Part shown: positions 35,101-45,258 of the stretch, piece after piece
Layout of the letters: every line of letters starts with the position of its first letter
How positions within the stretch are numbered: the stretch's first letter is position 1
Assembly (NCBI GenBank): GCA_026122225.1
Contig: JANEZZ010001895.1
Coordinates: forward strand, 1,984,001-2,048,000
Length of the DNA stretch: 64,000 nt
Source of the DNA: Heloderma charlesbogerti
Taxonomy: Eukaryota; Chordata; Lepidosauria; Squamata; Helodermatidae
Direction of reading: 5' to 3'
Notes under the pieces: generated by a model
Database searches by the model: none
Seen by the model: only the letters and a program-made list of their open reading frames with translations
Told to the model about the DNA's origin: nothing
Program-made: the position numbers and the translations under genes

Positions 35101-35340
35101 CCTTCCGACCTGAGGGGCTCATCTTCCGGCGTCATATCTTTTAGCCTTGTGATACGTTCCATGGGGTTTTCCTGGCAAGAATACTGGAGTGGGTTGCCAT
35201 TTCCTTCTCCAGTGGACCACATTTTGTCAGAACTCTCTGCCATGACCTGTCCGTCTTGGGTGGCCCTGCACGGCATAGCTTATGGCTTCACTGAGTTACG
35301 CAAGCCCCTTCGCCACAACAAGGCAGTGATCCATGAAGGG
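32119..35340 (-). mobile_element. Near-full-length BovB (RTE) LINE, subfamily 1, perfect TSD
   Basis: The 3222-bp minus-strand element is bracketed by identical 10-mers GCTATTTCTT at 32109-32118 and 35341-35350. Its 3' end is a (CAA)n tail (GTTGTTG on the plus strand). It spans the 5' UTR, an apurinic-like endonuclease, the reverse transcriptase and the 3' end. Length is about that of full BovB elements, and the 5' end meets the TSD directly. BovB is known for horizontal transfer between squamates and ruminants. This copy lies antisense in EPS8L2 intron 2. Confidence 0.97.
32133..35276 (-). pseudogene. BovB ORF2 (endonuclease-reverse transcriptase), two nonsense codons
   Basis: One continuous minus-strand frame of 1047 codons from the Met at 35276, interrupted only by TAA at 34590-34592 and TGA at 33297-33299, with no frameshift. 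The endonuclease part shows LGTWNVRSMNQGKL, ISELKWTG, GDWNAKVGS and RPGADCGSDHELLL (catalytic Asp/Asn and Ser-Asp-His motifs). The reverse transcriptase shows FIDYAKAFDCVDH, VRQGCILSPCLFNLYAEYI and the YADD active site (32892-32903). The C-terminus ends KSRTRLND. Both stops look like single C-to-T changes of a Gln and an Arg codon, the second at a CpG. The element is inactive as it stands but barely decayed. Confidence 0.95.
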
Positions 35341-35679
35341 GCTATTTCTTACCTTCTCCTATTTGCGATGGGGTATGAAGAGCACCCTGCCTCTCCCTCA
35401 AAACCTCTGTGCATACTAAAGGACTGTGGGGGAAGGGAACAATTTGGTGCTGACCACAGATAATATCTGGCTGGTCAGTCAAGCTGGTGTTTGTTTGTGG
35501 ACCTTTGATGGCAAGTTTTTGAAGCATCGCATAGGCCACAAAATCTGTTGATCAGAGGCCAAAGCACAACAGGAAGAGATGAGCAGCAGCAAGTAATGGT
35601 GTCTCTCTCATACTGCTGTTAATTGTCTGAAAAGCTCTAACTGTATGTCACCCGGACCTCCTAAAACTCAGCGGTGGCA

Positions 35680-36030
35680 GTGCCAGGTTCTGGAGGGCCC
35701 TTGGGCAAGACACCCTCTGGGCCCTGTCCCTCAGTGGGTCCCCCTTCTCACTGCCATGGTCACCAGCTGCTATCGCACCTCCTCCTCCTCATTGCTGCCA
35801 CAAGCTTGCTGGACAGGAAGAAAGCAAGTGAGCAAGCAGGCTGTGGCATCTGCTCTCTTCCTTCTTACCACCTCCGTTGTCTGGGCCAGAGTGAGAGGCA
35901 GGTGAACAAGCAGGTTGCAAGGGGGAAGGGGAGGGGCCAGTCCAGGGGGCTCTGGCCAGTGGGTCCTTGCTGGGGTGTGGGCCGTTGGCAGGTGCTCAGC
36001 CATGCCTTCCCTCGCCCCACGTCTCAGCTC
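35680..36030. repeat. Dispersed GC-rich repeat, copy 2 (inverted to 3020-3345)
   Basis: GAGGGCCCTTGGGCAAGACA, CACTGCCATGGTCACCAGCT and GGGCCAGAGTGAGAGGCAGG correspond in reverse to blocks of 3020-3345. No ORF here is credible as a gene. Confidence 0.55.
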
Positions 36031-36224
36031 AAAGTCTAGGTTGCATGCCATAAACTTGTTCACATGCGAGCTGCCGCCGGTGCTGTGAATGGGCAGAGCC
36101 AAGAAGGTGATCACATTGCAAGGGAGTACTTGTAAAATATGTAAGGCAGATGGTGATTGGATGAAGTTGGCCACTGGATCAACATGTGCCTCTCTTAAAG
36201 AAACAGCAGAAAACACATTCTTGG

Positions 36225-36352
36225 GGGTTCATCACACGGAGCTTTTATCCTGCTGTTGAGATGGCTCTCTCTTGGAAGTCTGTGGGCTCTTTAGATGATG
36301 CCATCACCCTCCAGGGTGTCTCCTGCCATTTCCTCCAGCCCTGCCATTTCCA
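36225..36352 (+). repeat. Dispersed repeat, family G copy 2
   Basis: GGTTCATCACACGGAGC through CTCCAGGGTGTCTCCTGCC, about 90% like the copy starting 640 bp downstream at 36864. Confidence 0.65.
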
Positions 36353-36392
36353 TAGGTCTGTGAGGGATTTTTCTTTCTCTTTTTTGAAAAAG

Positions 36393-36660
36393 GAAAGGAA
36401 AGGTTCCTCTTGTGCAAGCACCGGGTCATTACTGACCCCTAGAGGTCACTTGCGCTGGCGTTTTCATGGCAGACTATAGCGGGGTGGTTTGCCATTGCCT
36501 TCCCCAGTCATGACTACCTTTCCCCCAGCAAGCTGGGTACTCATTTTACCAACCTCGGAAGGATGGAAGGCTGAGTCGACCTGAGCCGGCTACCCGAGAC
36601 CCAGCTTCCGCTGGGATCGAACTCAGGTCATGGGGAGAGTTTCGGTTGCAATACTGCCGC
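36393..36660 (-). mobile_element. tRNA-derived SINE, second type, antisense
   Basis: The minus strand has a tRNA-like head with AGAGTGGTAGGCGGCAG and B box GAGTTCGATCCCA. The body follows with TGAGTACCCAGCTTGCTGGG and GGGAAGGCAATGGCAAACCA. It ends near GAAAGG/CCTTTCC. It sits between two copies of family G. Not a functional tRNA. Confidence 0.7.
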
Positions 36661-36863
36661 CTACCACTCTGTAGTGACATGCAATCACTGATGGTCCTGA
36701 ATGGGGAATATGCACCCATATCCATGCCAAAAGATGAATCCGGTTGCTTCACCGGGGCTGGGATGAGCTTTGAGATGTGGCTGTGCATCAGCTGTGCAAG
36801 CAGAAGTCTGCTTCTGCACATTTCTCTTGCTGGATCGAGGTGAAGGAACCAAACTGAGTCATA

Positions 36864-36985
36864 GGGGTTCATCACATGGAGCTTTTATCCTGCTATTGAG
36901 ATGGGTTTCTCTCGGTAGTCTGTGGGCTCTTTAGATGACGCCGTTACCCTCCAGGGTGTTTCCTGCCATTTCCTCTGGCCAATCC
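36864..36985 (+). repeat. Dispersed repeat, family G copy 3
   Basis: GGGGTTCATCACATGGAGC, TCTGTGGGCTCTTTAGATGA and CCTCCAGGGTGTTTCCTGCC repeat the unit at 36225-36352 in the same orientation. Confidence 0.65.
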
Positions 36986-37282
36986 AGTGTTTTCCCCAAA
37001 TGCAAAAAACATGGCATTTTTTCCAGCCCACAGAACAGGAGTGCCGTGACCTTCCCAAAGAAATTCTCTAATAGTGGAAGAAACTGCTGTGTCTGTCTGC
37101 TGTGGGCGTTTGTTTTCAGTTGTTGGGGGCACGGTCAGGATGAGATTTGACAGGCATCTCCTGCCTCTGCATTTCTCAACTGGAGGGAGAAGAGGGCAAA
37201 AGGCCTCCCTGCAATGAAGGGAGACACATCTTATCCCCCACCCCACCAAGCTCAGAAGCAACGTCCTCTGTTGCTTCAGAGC

Positions 37283-37475
37283 ACCCTATTAAGTTAAGTG
37301 GGGCTTACTCCCAAGTTATGTGTGCCAAGAGTTGTAGACTTACAGGGTGATCTTATGTCTACTCAGAAGTAAGTCCCATTGAGTTCAACGCGGCTTACTC
37401 CCACATAAGTGTGCCAAGGGCTGCAGACTTACAGCACAATCTTACATTTTATGTCTACTCAGAAGTAAGTCAGAG
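37283..37475. repeat. Two tandem family E units
   Basis: GTGGGGCTTACTCCCAAGTT / TCTACTCAGAAGTAAGTCCC is followed by a second CGGCTTACTCCCACATAAGT / TCTACTCAGAAGTAAGTC unit with matching spacers (GTGTGCCAAG...AGACTTACAG). A local tandem duplication of a short repeat. Confidence 0.65.
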
Positions 37476-38063
37476 GTTTCCTGGGGGCTGCGAGAAAACA
37501 GTACAGCAGAAGTTAAGCTACAAAAACAAGACTCCCCCCGCCCCTCCTTTGCACACATGCCGGGGGGGGAGGATGGCACTCCCTCAGTTCAAAACACGTG
37601 GCTGCCGTGTAAAGGAGCCCTTCCAAATCCCGCAAAGAAAGGATGTGGGTTTTCGCGGGTTTTTTGCTTAATGTAGAAACACGCTTTGTCCTCACTGCAG
37701 ATGAATGTTTGCTAGTGGGTTCTCTGATGTCAGGTCCCTCAAACAAGCTGGTGGTTTTTCTCAATAATAAAACTCTCTCGCTCGTTTGGGTTCTTCCAAA
37801 TGCCCTTTTCTTCAACAAGCTTGCACTCACCAGGGAGCTGGTAGAAGTCACACCAGTTTATTCGTGGGTTCAGGAACCATGGCAAAGTATATGACAGTCT
37901 GTGCGATCAAAATGAGAATGATGATGACAGGAATGTACTGCTGCTAGCAATGCTTGATTAACACACTCAGTGGGAAAGGAGGGGAAGAAAGCCAGTGAGC
38001 CTGTTTGTGTCCATTACAGCTGGGGCTCAAGACCAACCTTGATGTTAAAATGAGGGAAACACG

Positions 38064-38283
38064 CAGTGGAGGCTGGTGGCTCTGATTTCTGTGGGGCTGT
38101 GAATCCATTCTGAGTTTCAGTCAGAACCAGCCGGAACTCTAAAGGAGCTATCCAAGATGCTGAGCCTATTTTGGGGATAGGGTTCAGCACCTTGGGGAAC
38201 TCTTTTAGAGTTCTGGCTGGGTCTGACTAAAACCCAGAAAGGAATTACAGCCCCAGAGAAATTGGAGCCACCGGCCTCCACTG
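38064..38283. mobile_element. hAT-type palindromic MITE, family A copy 3
   Basis: Starts CAGTGGAGGCTGGTGGCTC and ends GGCCTCCACTG. Flanking 8-mers GAAACACG (38056-38063) and GAAACACC (38284-38291) match at 7 of 8. It is the largest copy (220 bp), with a longer loop. Confidence 0.85.
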
Positions 38284-38461
38284 GAAACACCTTTCCCTTG
38301 TAATGCTAATATAAGAACCTGGCCTTTGGAACCAGAACTGAGCTCTACTGGAGCAGGGAGGGGGAGGGACTACCTTTGAGGTTGCATTTGCAAGGGAGAA
38401 TTGGTTGATGCGAGAGGGATTAAATGTCCCAACTTCCTCTCACCAGTCCTCCTCTATAGGC

Positions 38462-38592
38462 CAGGGGTGGGCAGAAAGTAGGTCTCCAGATGTTTTGGAC
38501 TTCATCTCCCAGCATTCCTGACCCTTGGCCATGCTGGCAGAAGCTTCTGGGAGTTGAAGTCCCAAATGTCTGGAGATCTACCTTCCCTTACT
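38462..38592. repeat. Family B-like palindromic MITE
   Basis: CAGGGGTGGGCAGA start, CTCCAGATGTTTTGGACTTC and GAAGTCCCAAATGTCTGGAG arms. Its left tip resembles the hAT family J end, suggesting a hybrid or related subfamily. No clear TSD. Confidence 0.6.
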
Positions 38593-38649
38593 CTAGAAGA
38601 CACCTGTACATGTGGTTCTCCTGCCTCTACATTCCCCATTATCTGAGCA

Positions 38650-38815
38650 ACGGTGAACATACAGAGTTGCCTTACGGTGTCAGGCCATTGGTCTGTTTAA
38701 CCTTGTCTTGTCTACTTTGACTGGTAGTGGCTCTCCAAAGGCCATGCTGGCTGGGGATAAGGGGAGTTGTAGTCCAACACGTCTGGTGGACACCAGCTTG
38801 AGGGAGGCTGACTCA
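38650..38815 (-). repeat. Truncated tRNA-SINE joined to half a family B MITE
   Basis: CATACAGAGTTGCCTTACGG to GGTAGTGGCTCTCCA is the 3' half of the SINE seen at 4613-4822. At about 38740 it switches to GGCCATGCTGGCTGGGG... GTTGTAGTCCAACACGTCTG, one arm of a family B MITE. The left MITE arm is gone, so a deletion probably fused the two. Confidence 0.6.
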
Positions 38816-38952
38816 GATCCTTGTGGCCCCTCTCTATGTGGTTTTCAAACCACGTGTCTGCCAAGACAATGTCTAGCTTGGCCCTTGCTCTACCAACAAG
38901 CCATCAAAGCTAAACATGGTTTCCTTTTCCCTTTTCTTTTTTGTTTTCACAG

Positions 38953-39017
38953 AGCAAAGGAAGAAGTACTCCAATTCCAACGTTATTATGCATGAGACGT
39001 CACAGTACCATGTGCAG
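38953..39017 (+). CDS. EPS8L2: EPS8L2 exon 3
   Basis: The acceptor TTTTCACAG ends at 38952 and the donor GTGAGT starts at 39018. AG completes Glu34 and 21 codons follow ([12 protein letters not shown], then HETSQYHVQ). As I recall the human protein, this segment is identical to EPS8L2 and distinguishes it from EPS8, which has a diverged sequence here. It forms the entry strand of the PTB domain. The exon sits after a 36-kb intron, so transcript support would be useful, but phase and sequence leave little doubt. Confidence 0.96.
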
Positions 39018-39318
39018 GTGAGTCAGAGATATTCAATATGGATGAGCAATAAACTTGTGTAAATTAGAAATCCTGCTGATGTTATGCAATTTATATTAGA
39101 CCATTTATCCTTCAAATTATATATTTATATTCATGTTGCCCAACACTGTCCAGAGTGTTCACTATGAACAAACAGCAGAAGCCCAACCCATAATGTGCTG
39201 GTGATACTGGAGGCTGATAATGACTAGTGATCTTTGCCCTTCTTTCTCATCACTTAGGTATTCAGAACAATACTAATAGTTTTCCTATTCCTAGCGCCTT
39301 TGCAAAGGTTACCTAGAT

Positions 39319-39600
39319 CAGGGGTGGGCAAAAGGTGGATTTAGATCTGCTGGTAGATCTCTGGGTGATTTGCAGTTGATCAACAAGCATTTCTGATACC
39401 CAATAGTTTAGCTGTCATTTTGTTGTTACTTCCCCAAACCACCCCCACCCTCACCCCCATCATAATTATACTTCTGAAATAAAGAACACTTGGCATAACC
39501 AGAAGTGGATTTTTGTGTGAAAAGACTGTGTGTAGTTCTGGTACTCAAAACAAGTGCACAGCTTTTGTACCTGGCTCCAGTTGGTGGATCTTAAGAGTTA
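39319..39600 (+). repeat. hAT family J relative, 3'-truncated
   Basis: CAGGGGTGGGCAAAAGGTGG, TGCTGGTAGATCTCTGGGTG and TGGCTCCAGTTGGTGGATCT align in order with 16089-16515. The right terminal inverted repeat is missing. Confidence 0.65.
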
Positions 39601-39744
39601 CAAAAGACCTTCTCCTGGTGGAGATGAAAACTACTAGATCTGATTTGTTGACTTTGAGATTAAGTGTTTCTCCCTAGTTGCTGGCACAAAAAACTCCTGG
39701 AAAATCTTAAGATGGTGGTCTTATGCTGTTTGTGGACATGTTGA

Positions 39745-40190
39745 CCTGTGTCTAATCCATGGTTTATTTAATCCATGGGTTGTTGAGTTCTGGGTTGTTG
39801 TGATGAGCAAATCCAGCCATATTAGCAACCTATAGTTTGTTAACTATGAACAACCCAGAAAGAGAACCCATGGTTTGTTGTTGGGTTATGAACTCTGGGT
39901 TGTTTAAAACATGGGCTGTTATTACATGTGAACCGAGTAGCATGGGTTGTTTATGGGTTGTCTCACCAGGCTACAGAGGCTGCAGGCAAGTGTGGTAAAA
40001 AATGACAACAGCTGCTCTACATGCCAGTACTTCAGTACCACAAAGTCATTTGGGATACTGGGAGGGGGCGGGCGAAGGAGGATGGAAACAAATCACTCAG
40101 AGATTAGGGGGAAAACCTGTGGTTTGTTTGATCATCTGCCTGACAAACCTTGGGTAGGGCAACAAACTATGAGTTAAACAAACCACGACT
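39745..40190. repeat. Dispersed repeat, family F copy 2
   Basis: Dense with CATGGTTTGTT, ATCCATGGGTTGTT, CATGGGCTGTTATTACATG and GGGTAGGGCAACAAAC words matching 30745-31172. It ends directly at the family D element starting near 40192. Confidence 0.6.
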
Positions 40191-40191
40191 C

Positions 40192-40611
40192 AGGGAGCAA
40201 TCTTATCCAATGCAGGGCAGATGGATTGTGGAGTGGATCTTCGCCTCTGTGCTATGGCTGCCCTGCATTTGCGGCTAGACGGCTGATTTCGGCTGTCTAG
40301 CCACGGCGCTTCAGAGTGTGTGTGTGTGTGGGGGGGTCAGCCGGACAATGCATAAGAAGTGTTGTACCAGCCCTTCCAAGGTCCCTGCCTTGCACCTGGG
40401 AGCTCCCCCTTTCCTCCCACCCTGTGCTGCTGTTACGAGTGCGGAGCCCAAGACGATCCGCACTGCCTACAAGGCGGCGGGGTGTGTGCACGCAGGGAGG
40501 CACTTTTCTGGGAACCGACCTCGGAGTGCAGGCTGCGAGGTCAGTTCCTGAAAACCAACTAATCCTATGGCCATCTAGCCACTGTCTAGCAGCTATGGGA
40601 TTGCTCCCTTA
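40192..40611. repeat. Foldback repeat, family D copy 2
   Basis: Starts CAGGGAGCAATCTTATCC and ends GGGATTGCTCCCTTAG. Contains the GGCTGATTTCGGCTGTCTAG motif and a short TG/G run (40315-40336). Confidence 0.7.
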
Positions 40612-41339
40612 GGGTTCTGTGCAAACCAGGTCGTTGTTTCCCTCCCTTTCTCTTGCAGCGTCAGGTCTCTCCAGCCGAAGTCCACTACACTGCCCTTTGC
40701 CAGTTCACTATTCTATGACTGTCAGCTGATCCTAATACATTTTCAAAAGTTTATTTAACATTAACTTTAAGAGTGGAATGCTCTCACTGGGTATTATGCA
40801 TAAATTGGGTACTAAGCAATCTGCTGCTGCTGCTGTGTGTCTGCGTGTGCATGTGTATCACATTTTTCATATCTGTCGTAGCCCCAGTTACACAGGAGCT
40901 GCACCTGGAAAAGCAGCTTCCACCTGGCACAGGAAGTGTGATGGGACCTTACATTTGGGATGATGATGGTGGTGGTCAGGGACGTTGCTAGGGTCTTAAA
41001 AGATCCGGGGCACAGGCCCATAACACACATGTCTAAGCGCATGTCTAATATAGATGTGTGTGTGTGTGTGTGTGTGTGTGGTGCATGCATTCAGTGTGCT
41101 TGCGTGTGTGTATAGATTACATACATACATAAGAAGTATGCACTGACCCCCCACCCCACTTCAACTCAGACCCCAATTCAGCATTTTGGAAAATATCCCA
41201 CTTCTGCTCTGGCCAATTTGTAGTCGGACCACTTCAGCTCAGCACCAAACCTGAGTCAAGGTTTGGAAAAATGAGTCTTTATGCTTCCTGTTGACTACCA
41301 TGGGAAATTAGAAAAAAAAATTGTAACTTTTTTCTCTTG

Positions 41340-41900
41340 GTCAGAACTGGATGATAATTTCAGGCACAGTAGCCCCCTAGAAGGGGATTACACCTGCCCA
41401 GTGTCAGAAAAATAGGTGCAGAGTTTATATTTTCTTTTAAAGGGAACTGCCAATAATATTTTTTATTCATTGGAAGAACTGGATAAAAATGTCAGGATTC
41501 ATTGCCCCATCAGAGGAGATCATGTCTGCCAAATTTCAGAATGATAGCCACAAGGGTTTTTGTGCAAGGGTGGCCTTGACATTTTGAGGTCTACAAAAGA
41601 GGACATCCTTATCTTCCTCTTTTTCTTGTGGACCATTGTTCTGAAATTACAGACAGCCTAGAGTTGTCCCTAAGTAAGAAACCAGAAAAGTTTCAGAAGG
41701 ATAGGTGCAGCAGTTCATGTGGAAGGGGAGTTCTCCAGTTTGGGGGAAGGAGTGATTTGCTTTCCCTTCCATTCACCCCTTCCCCAATAGTTTTTGGGTA
41801 AATTTGGAAGAAAATGCACAGGTCATTAGAGATGTCCCCCAGGCAAGAAACCTGCAGAGTTTCTGAAGGATATACATGCATTCTAATTTAGAATGACTAG
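41340..41900. repeat. Degenerate tandem repeats in the hAT element, left block
   Basis: Recurring phrases about 100-150 bp apart: CTGCCAAATTTCAGAATGAT, GTTTCAGAAGGATAGGTGCAG, AGTTTCTGAAGGATA, each near GGTGCAGAGTTTAT-like words and GAACTGGAT. The reverse motif GAAATTTGGCAG is shared with the right block. Confidence 0.55.
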
Positions 41901-41924
41901 AATTTATTTACATTTCACTAATGT

Positions 41925-42078
41925 TAGCAGCAGGGGAACATGGGTGGGAAGGTGCTATTGCACTCATGTCCTGCTTGTGGGTTTCCTATGGGCATCTGGC
42001 TGGCCACTGTGTGAACAGAATGCTGGACTAGATGGACCTTGGTCTGATGCAGCACGGCTCTTCTTATGTTCTTAAAGA
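41925..42078 (+). mobile_element. CR1-like 3' end nested in hAT element
   Basis: GGGGAACATGGGTGGGAAGG through GAACAGAATGCTGGACTAGA to CTTCTTATGTTCTTA corresponds to 1662-1795. It is present at the same relative position in the inverted copy at 49510-49660, so it predates that copy. Confidence 0.75.
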
Positions 42079-42780
42079 GAGAGTGCCTCTGAACATGTGC
42101 AGAATGTTTTTCTTTCACCACTGAGGACGTACATTCCGCTTACCGGAATGTATGCGGAATGTCTATTCCCCTCCATGCAACCATCCCTCCTCATCCTACC
42201 ATCCTGCAGTGACTCTTCAAAAAAACAGATGTCTTGTTTTGTGTAACTCTTCTCTACCTCCTCCTTGTTATACCCAGTCTCTCATTGTCTCTTCCTCCCC
42301 ATAACTTCATTTGTGCCAAGACTTCACCAGGATTCAGCCAATGAGTCTGTTTTCAAAACTAGGGTTAAGTTATGGAGAAGCTCTGAGCATGTACTAAGTG
42401 CCTTTTTCTTACCACTGAAGCTAGAGTTCATGCAACCCCCCCCCCAAATCCACAGATGACAAAACATGCATAGGACTGAGCTGAAACAGTAGTCAATTCA
42501 TTAGACGGACTTGGGTAAGCACTGTATTAAGCCTGCAGTACAATGCTCACAGCTCAGGATTTATTTCTGAGTAAACATGCAGAACATCAGGGTGCAAACG
42601 TCCCTGCAAAAGTAACTTCTGTGGGAATCCTATGCACACTTTCCTGAGGGTAAGCCTCATTAAACATAATGGGACTTCTCAGTAGGCATTCATAGGCTTG
42701 TATAAATGAACAGTATTTATCTCCCCGCATCCTTCAAAAACAAACCCAAAACTCCTGTGTTTATTAAAGCTTTCTGTTCA

Positions 42781-42976
42781 GAGGAACATAGGAAGCTGCC
42801 TAGTACTGAGTCAGACCCTGGGTCCATCTAGCCCGGTATTGTTGACACTGACTGGCAGTAGCGGCTCTCCAGGGTTTCAGGCAGGGTTCTTTCCTAGCCC
42901 TACCTGGAGATGCTGGGGATTGAGCCTGGGACCTTCTGCATGCCGAGCGTGTGCTCTGCCACTGAGCTGCAGCCCT
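42781..42976 (-). mobile_element. tRNA-derived SINE nested in hAT element, antisense
   Basis: Same family as 4613-4822: GGAACATAGGAAGCTGCC at its 3' end and, reversed, CTCAGTGGCAGAGCACACGC / GGCTCAATCCCC at the tRNA-like head. Confidence 0.75.
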
Positions 42977-43859
42977 TCCTGTTGCTGGATAATGGCAGCT
43001 GACAAACAAAACGGCCCCAGATTTGTTTCTCTGCAACCATGTGAACCCACTTTTCTCAAAGGCTTGAGTAAGGAGAAGGAGAAAACCCAACCCTCTTGTC
43101 TGTTTGTATAAAGTCAGATACAGTTCAGAATTTCTCTTGCCCACCGAAGAGAATTCTCTTCAAGAATTCCTCAAGATATGCTCTGGGTGGAATAAAGAAG
43201 AGGAAGAAAGAACAGGATGGGGGAGGGAAGAAGAAAAGAAGAATGGTGATTGGAAATTTGGGGTGGGGTAGAGAGAATTCCCTAAGCCAAGGGGCTCCTT
43301 TCAGAAGTAGTACTTCAAAGGAATGTAGGAGGCTGTGGAGGGTTTGTAAGGATTGCATGTACTTAAATTAACTTTATGAGGTGAGGTGGTGGAAGACTTT
43401 TTCTAGCTTTTTTTAAACTGTAGAACTTATTTAAAAGCCCCAGCGGTTTCTCGATCATGACACCACATAGTCCTAACCCTCCCTTTGGGATTATTTGAGT
43501 CCTACAGCTATTTAGGAGAAATTAAAGTGGAGGGGGAGAAAGTTTGTGGAGGCTGATTGAATCCTTTGCTGTACTGAAGCTACTAAACTTCAGCAGAATC
43601 CAAAGGTTCCAGTTTGGGGCAGTAAAATCAGGTGCTGTGTGAAATACCAGTATTTCACATGAAGCTCTTTCTTCCCTTCCTTCTCCCTCTTGAAAATTTC
43701 ATTGCAGGCAAGCTCACAACAGTGGGCATGTAAGGGCTGAAAAGAAAAGTAGGGGGAGAGAGGTTTTTTGCACCTCAAAAAAACCCTACACCAGAGATTA
43801 GGGATAGTGGCCTCCTAATGGTCACCTTAAACACCTTCTGATTAGGATCTCTAATCCCC

Positions 43860-44400
43860 TGGATGACCTGACAGTTTTTACTTTTTGTTTTAGACTTTGA
43901 GAAAAGGAAAATTTATGCATGGCTAGCACAAAAGCCACTGGACCTGTCTGAAATGTGGTAGGTTCAATTGACTCCATAGGGCCTGCTAGGCCCCCAAATT
44001 CCATGAATTTATGTGGAAGCACAAAAAAATTATAGCTCTTTACTTGGGAAAAAGCACATTTTACCTGTGGCTAGCACAAAAGCTTCTAGGCCTAACTGTC
44101 TGAAATTTGGCAGGCTCAGTCATCTCTATAGGGGCTGCTAGGTTTCCAAATTCCATACACTTTTGTGGAAGAACAAAGAAATTATAGCTCTTTGCTTTGA
44201 CAGATTTTCTTGAAAATATTTATTTTCATGGTACCTGTGACTAGCACAAAAGCCACTTCACCTAACTGCCTGAAATTTGGCAGATCCAATCAGTTCCATG
44301 GGAGCTACCAGGCCTCCAAATTTCATGTATTTATCATACAAACGACAAACTACAAAAGTTATGGCCGTTTTTGTTTTCCAATGCATGTCAATGGGAAAAT
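43860..44400 (+). repeat. Three ~150-bp tandem repeats in the hAT element, right block
   Basis: Three units are marked by GGCTAGCACAAAAGCCACT (43920, 44072, 44233), each followed by CTGAAATKTGGYAGG, a CCATRGGRGCTGCTAGG word and CCAAATTYCATG. Spacing is about 150-160 bp. Confidence 0.75.
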
Positions 44401-45207
44401 GTTAAAAAAATGGCAATTAGGACAGCTCAAAAGATCCAGAGGACAGCTCAAAAAGATCTGGGGCCCACGCCCAGGTGAGCTTTTTTATAACAATGCCCCT
44501 GGTGGTGGTGGTGAGGATTATCATTATTAACATTTAGGTACTGCCTTATTTGCTAAAAATCCACCAAGGTAGTGGACAACAATTTAAATCAAATTTAAAA
44601 CAGTAAAAAGCAAGATCTATTACCATTATTATTATGAAAATTGTGAAAATTATCTGATTTTCCTCTTTGTGTGGCCTATGCACAGTGTAGAGTCATTGGC
44701 ATCTGTAGGGAGTCTGGTGTGGGTCACTAGAAGATGTGAAAGCCTGAGGTGGGAAGAAAGCAAACAGAAAATTGGGTTTTATTTTTCCCCCAAAGCCTGA
44801 AATGTGAAAAGTTGAAAATGGAGGGTAAATTGGAAAGAAAAGTTAGAAAACCTTTTCCTTTCTTTCAGAATTATTGAAGTCATTTTTGAAGTTGAGTTCT
44901 GAAATGATATTGCTACACATACATGTGCAGTGCTGCAAACCTCCTAGATCTAAGATCCGAAGGCAGAAATGTCAGTGACACTAGTCTTGCTACTCCATTT
45001 GTCTGGATTACTGATCAAGCGATATGCTCAGGGCTTGGGAAAATACTGTCAAATGTGCTGTGAATAACAGAAGCTACCTTGCACTGAGTCAAGATTATTG
45101 GTTCATCAAGGCCAGTATTTTCTATCTACCCCTTTTTTGACAGACTGTAGTTCCCCAGGGCTTTGTTTCCAGCCCTGCCCTCTGCAGACCAAGCTAGATC
45201 TGACATG

Positions 45208-45258
45208 GAGGGAGCAATCCTATGGATGCTAGTCAGCGGCTAGACGGCCATAGGATAT
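45208..45258. repeat. Family D remnant
   Basis: GGGAGCAATCCTATGGATGC followed by GCTAGACGGCCATAGGAT: the two ends of a family D element with almost no interior, suggesting a deletion derivative. Confidence 0.5.

Larger units (their letters stand above)
2520..38952 (+). other. EPS8L2 intron 2 (36.4 kb, repeat-rich)
   Basis: Runs from GTAAGT to TTTTCACAG. About half can be assigned to repeats, listed individually. Stretches where I see nothing beyond unique-looking intronic DNA, often with short ORFs of no merit, include about 2520-3020, 6000-7490, 10800-11780, 14900-16080, 18900-20230, 20780-21600, 24400-25030, 26250-28100, 28770-29450, 31180-32100 and 35360-35670. No host exon was found inside the intron: exon 2 ends in G, and exon 3 completes the Glu codon exactly. 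Confidence 0.85.
40977..44501. mobile_element. 3.5-kb non-autonomous hAT element with 8-bp TSD
   Basis: The left end CAGGGACGTTGCTA and right end TTATAACAATGCCCCTG are inverted (CAGGGRCRTTG), with AAAAGATCCGGGGC / AAAAGATCTGGGGC just inside them. The flanking 8-mers GTGGTGGT at 40969-40976 and 44502-44509 are identical, although they fall in a GGT repeat. No transposase ORF is present. The interior holds two blocks of degenerate tandem repeats (about 41340-41900 and 43860-44400), a CR1 3' end (41925-42078), family E units and a tRNA-SINE (42781-42976). Part of it (about 41490-42555) recurs inverted inside the BovB at 48587-51579. Confidence 0.8.

Noticed and set aside
36590..36660. tRNA gene on the minus strand
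   Set aside because: B box GAGTTCGATCCCA belongs to a SINE head with a conserved body at 36393-36590; no cloverleaf.
42800..43144. 114-codon minus-strand ORF
   Set aside because: Runs through the antisense tRNA-SINE at 42781-42976 and unique flank; no domain.
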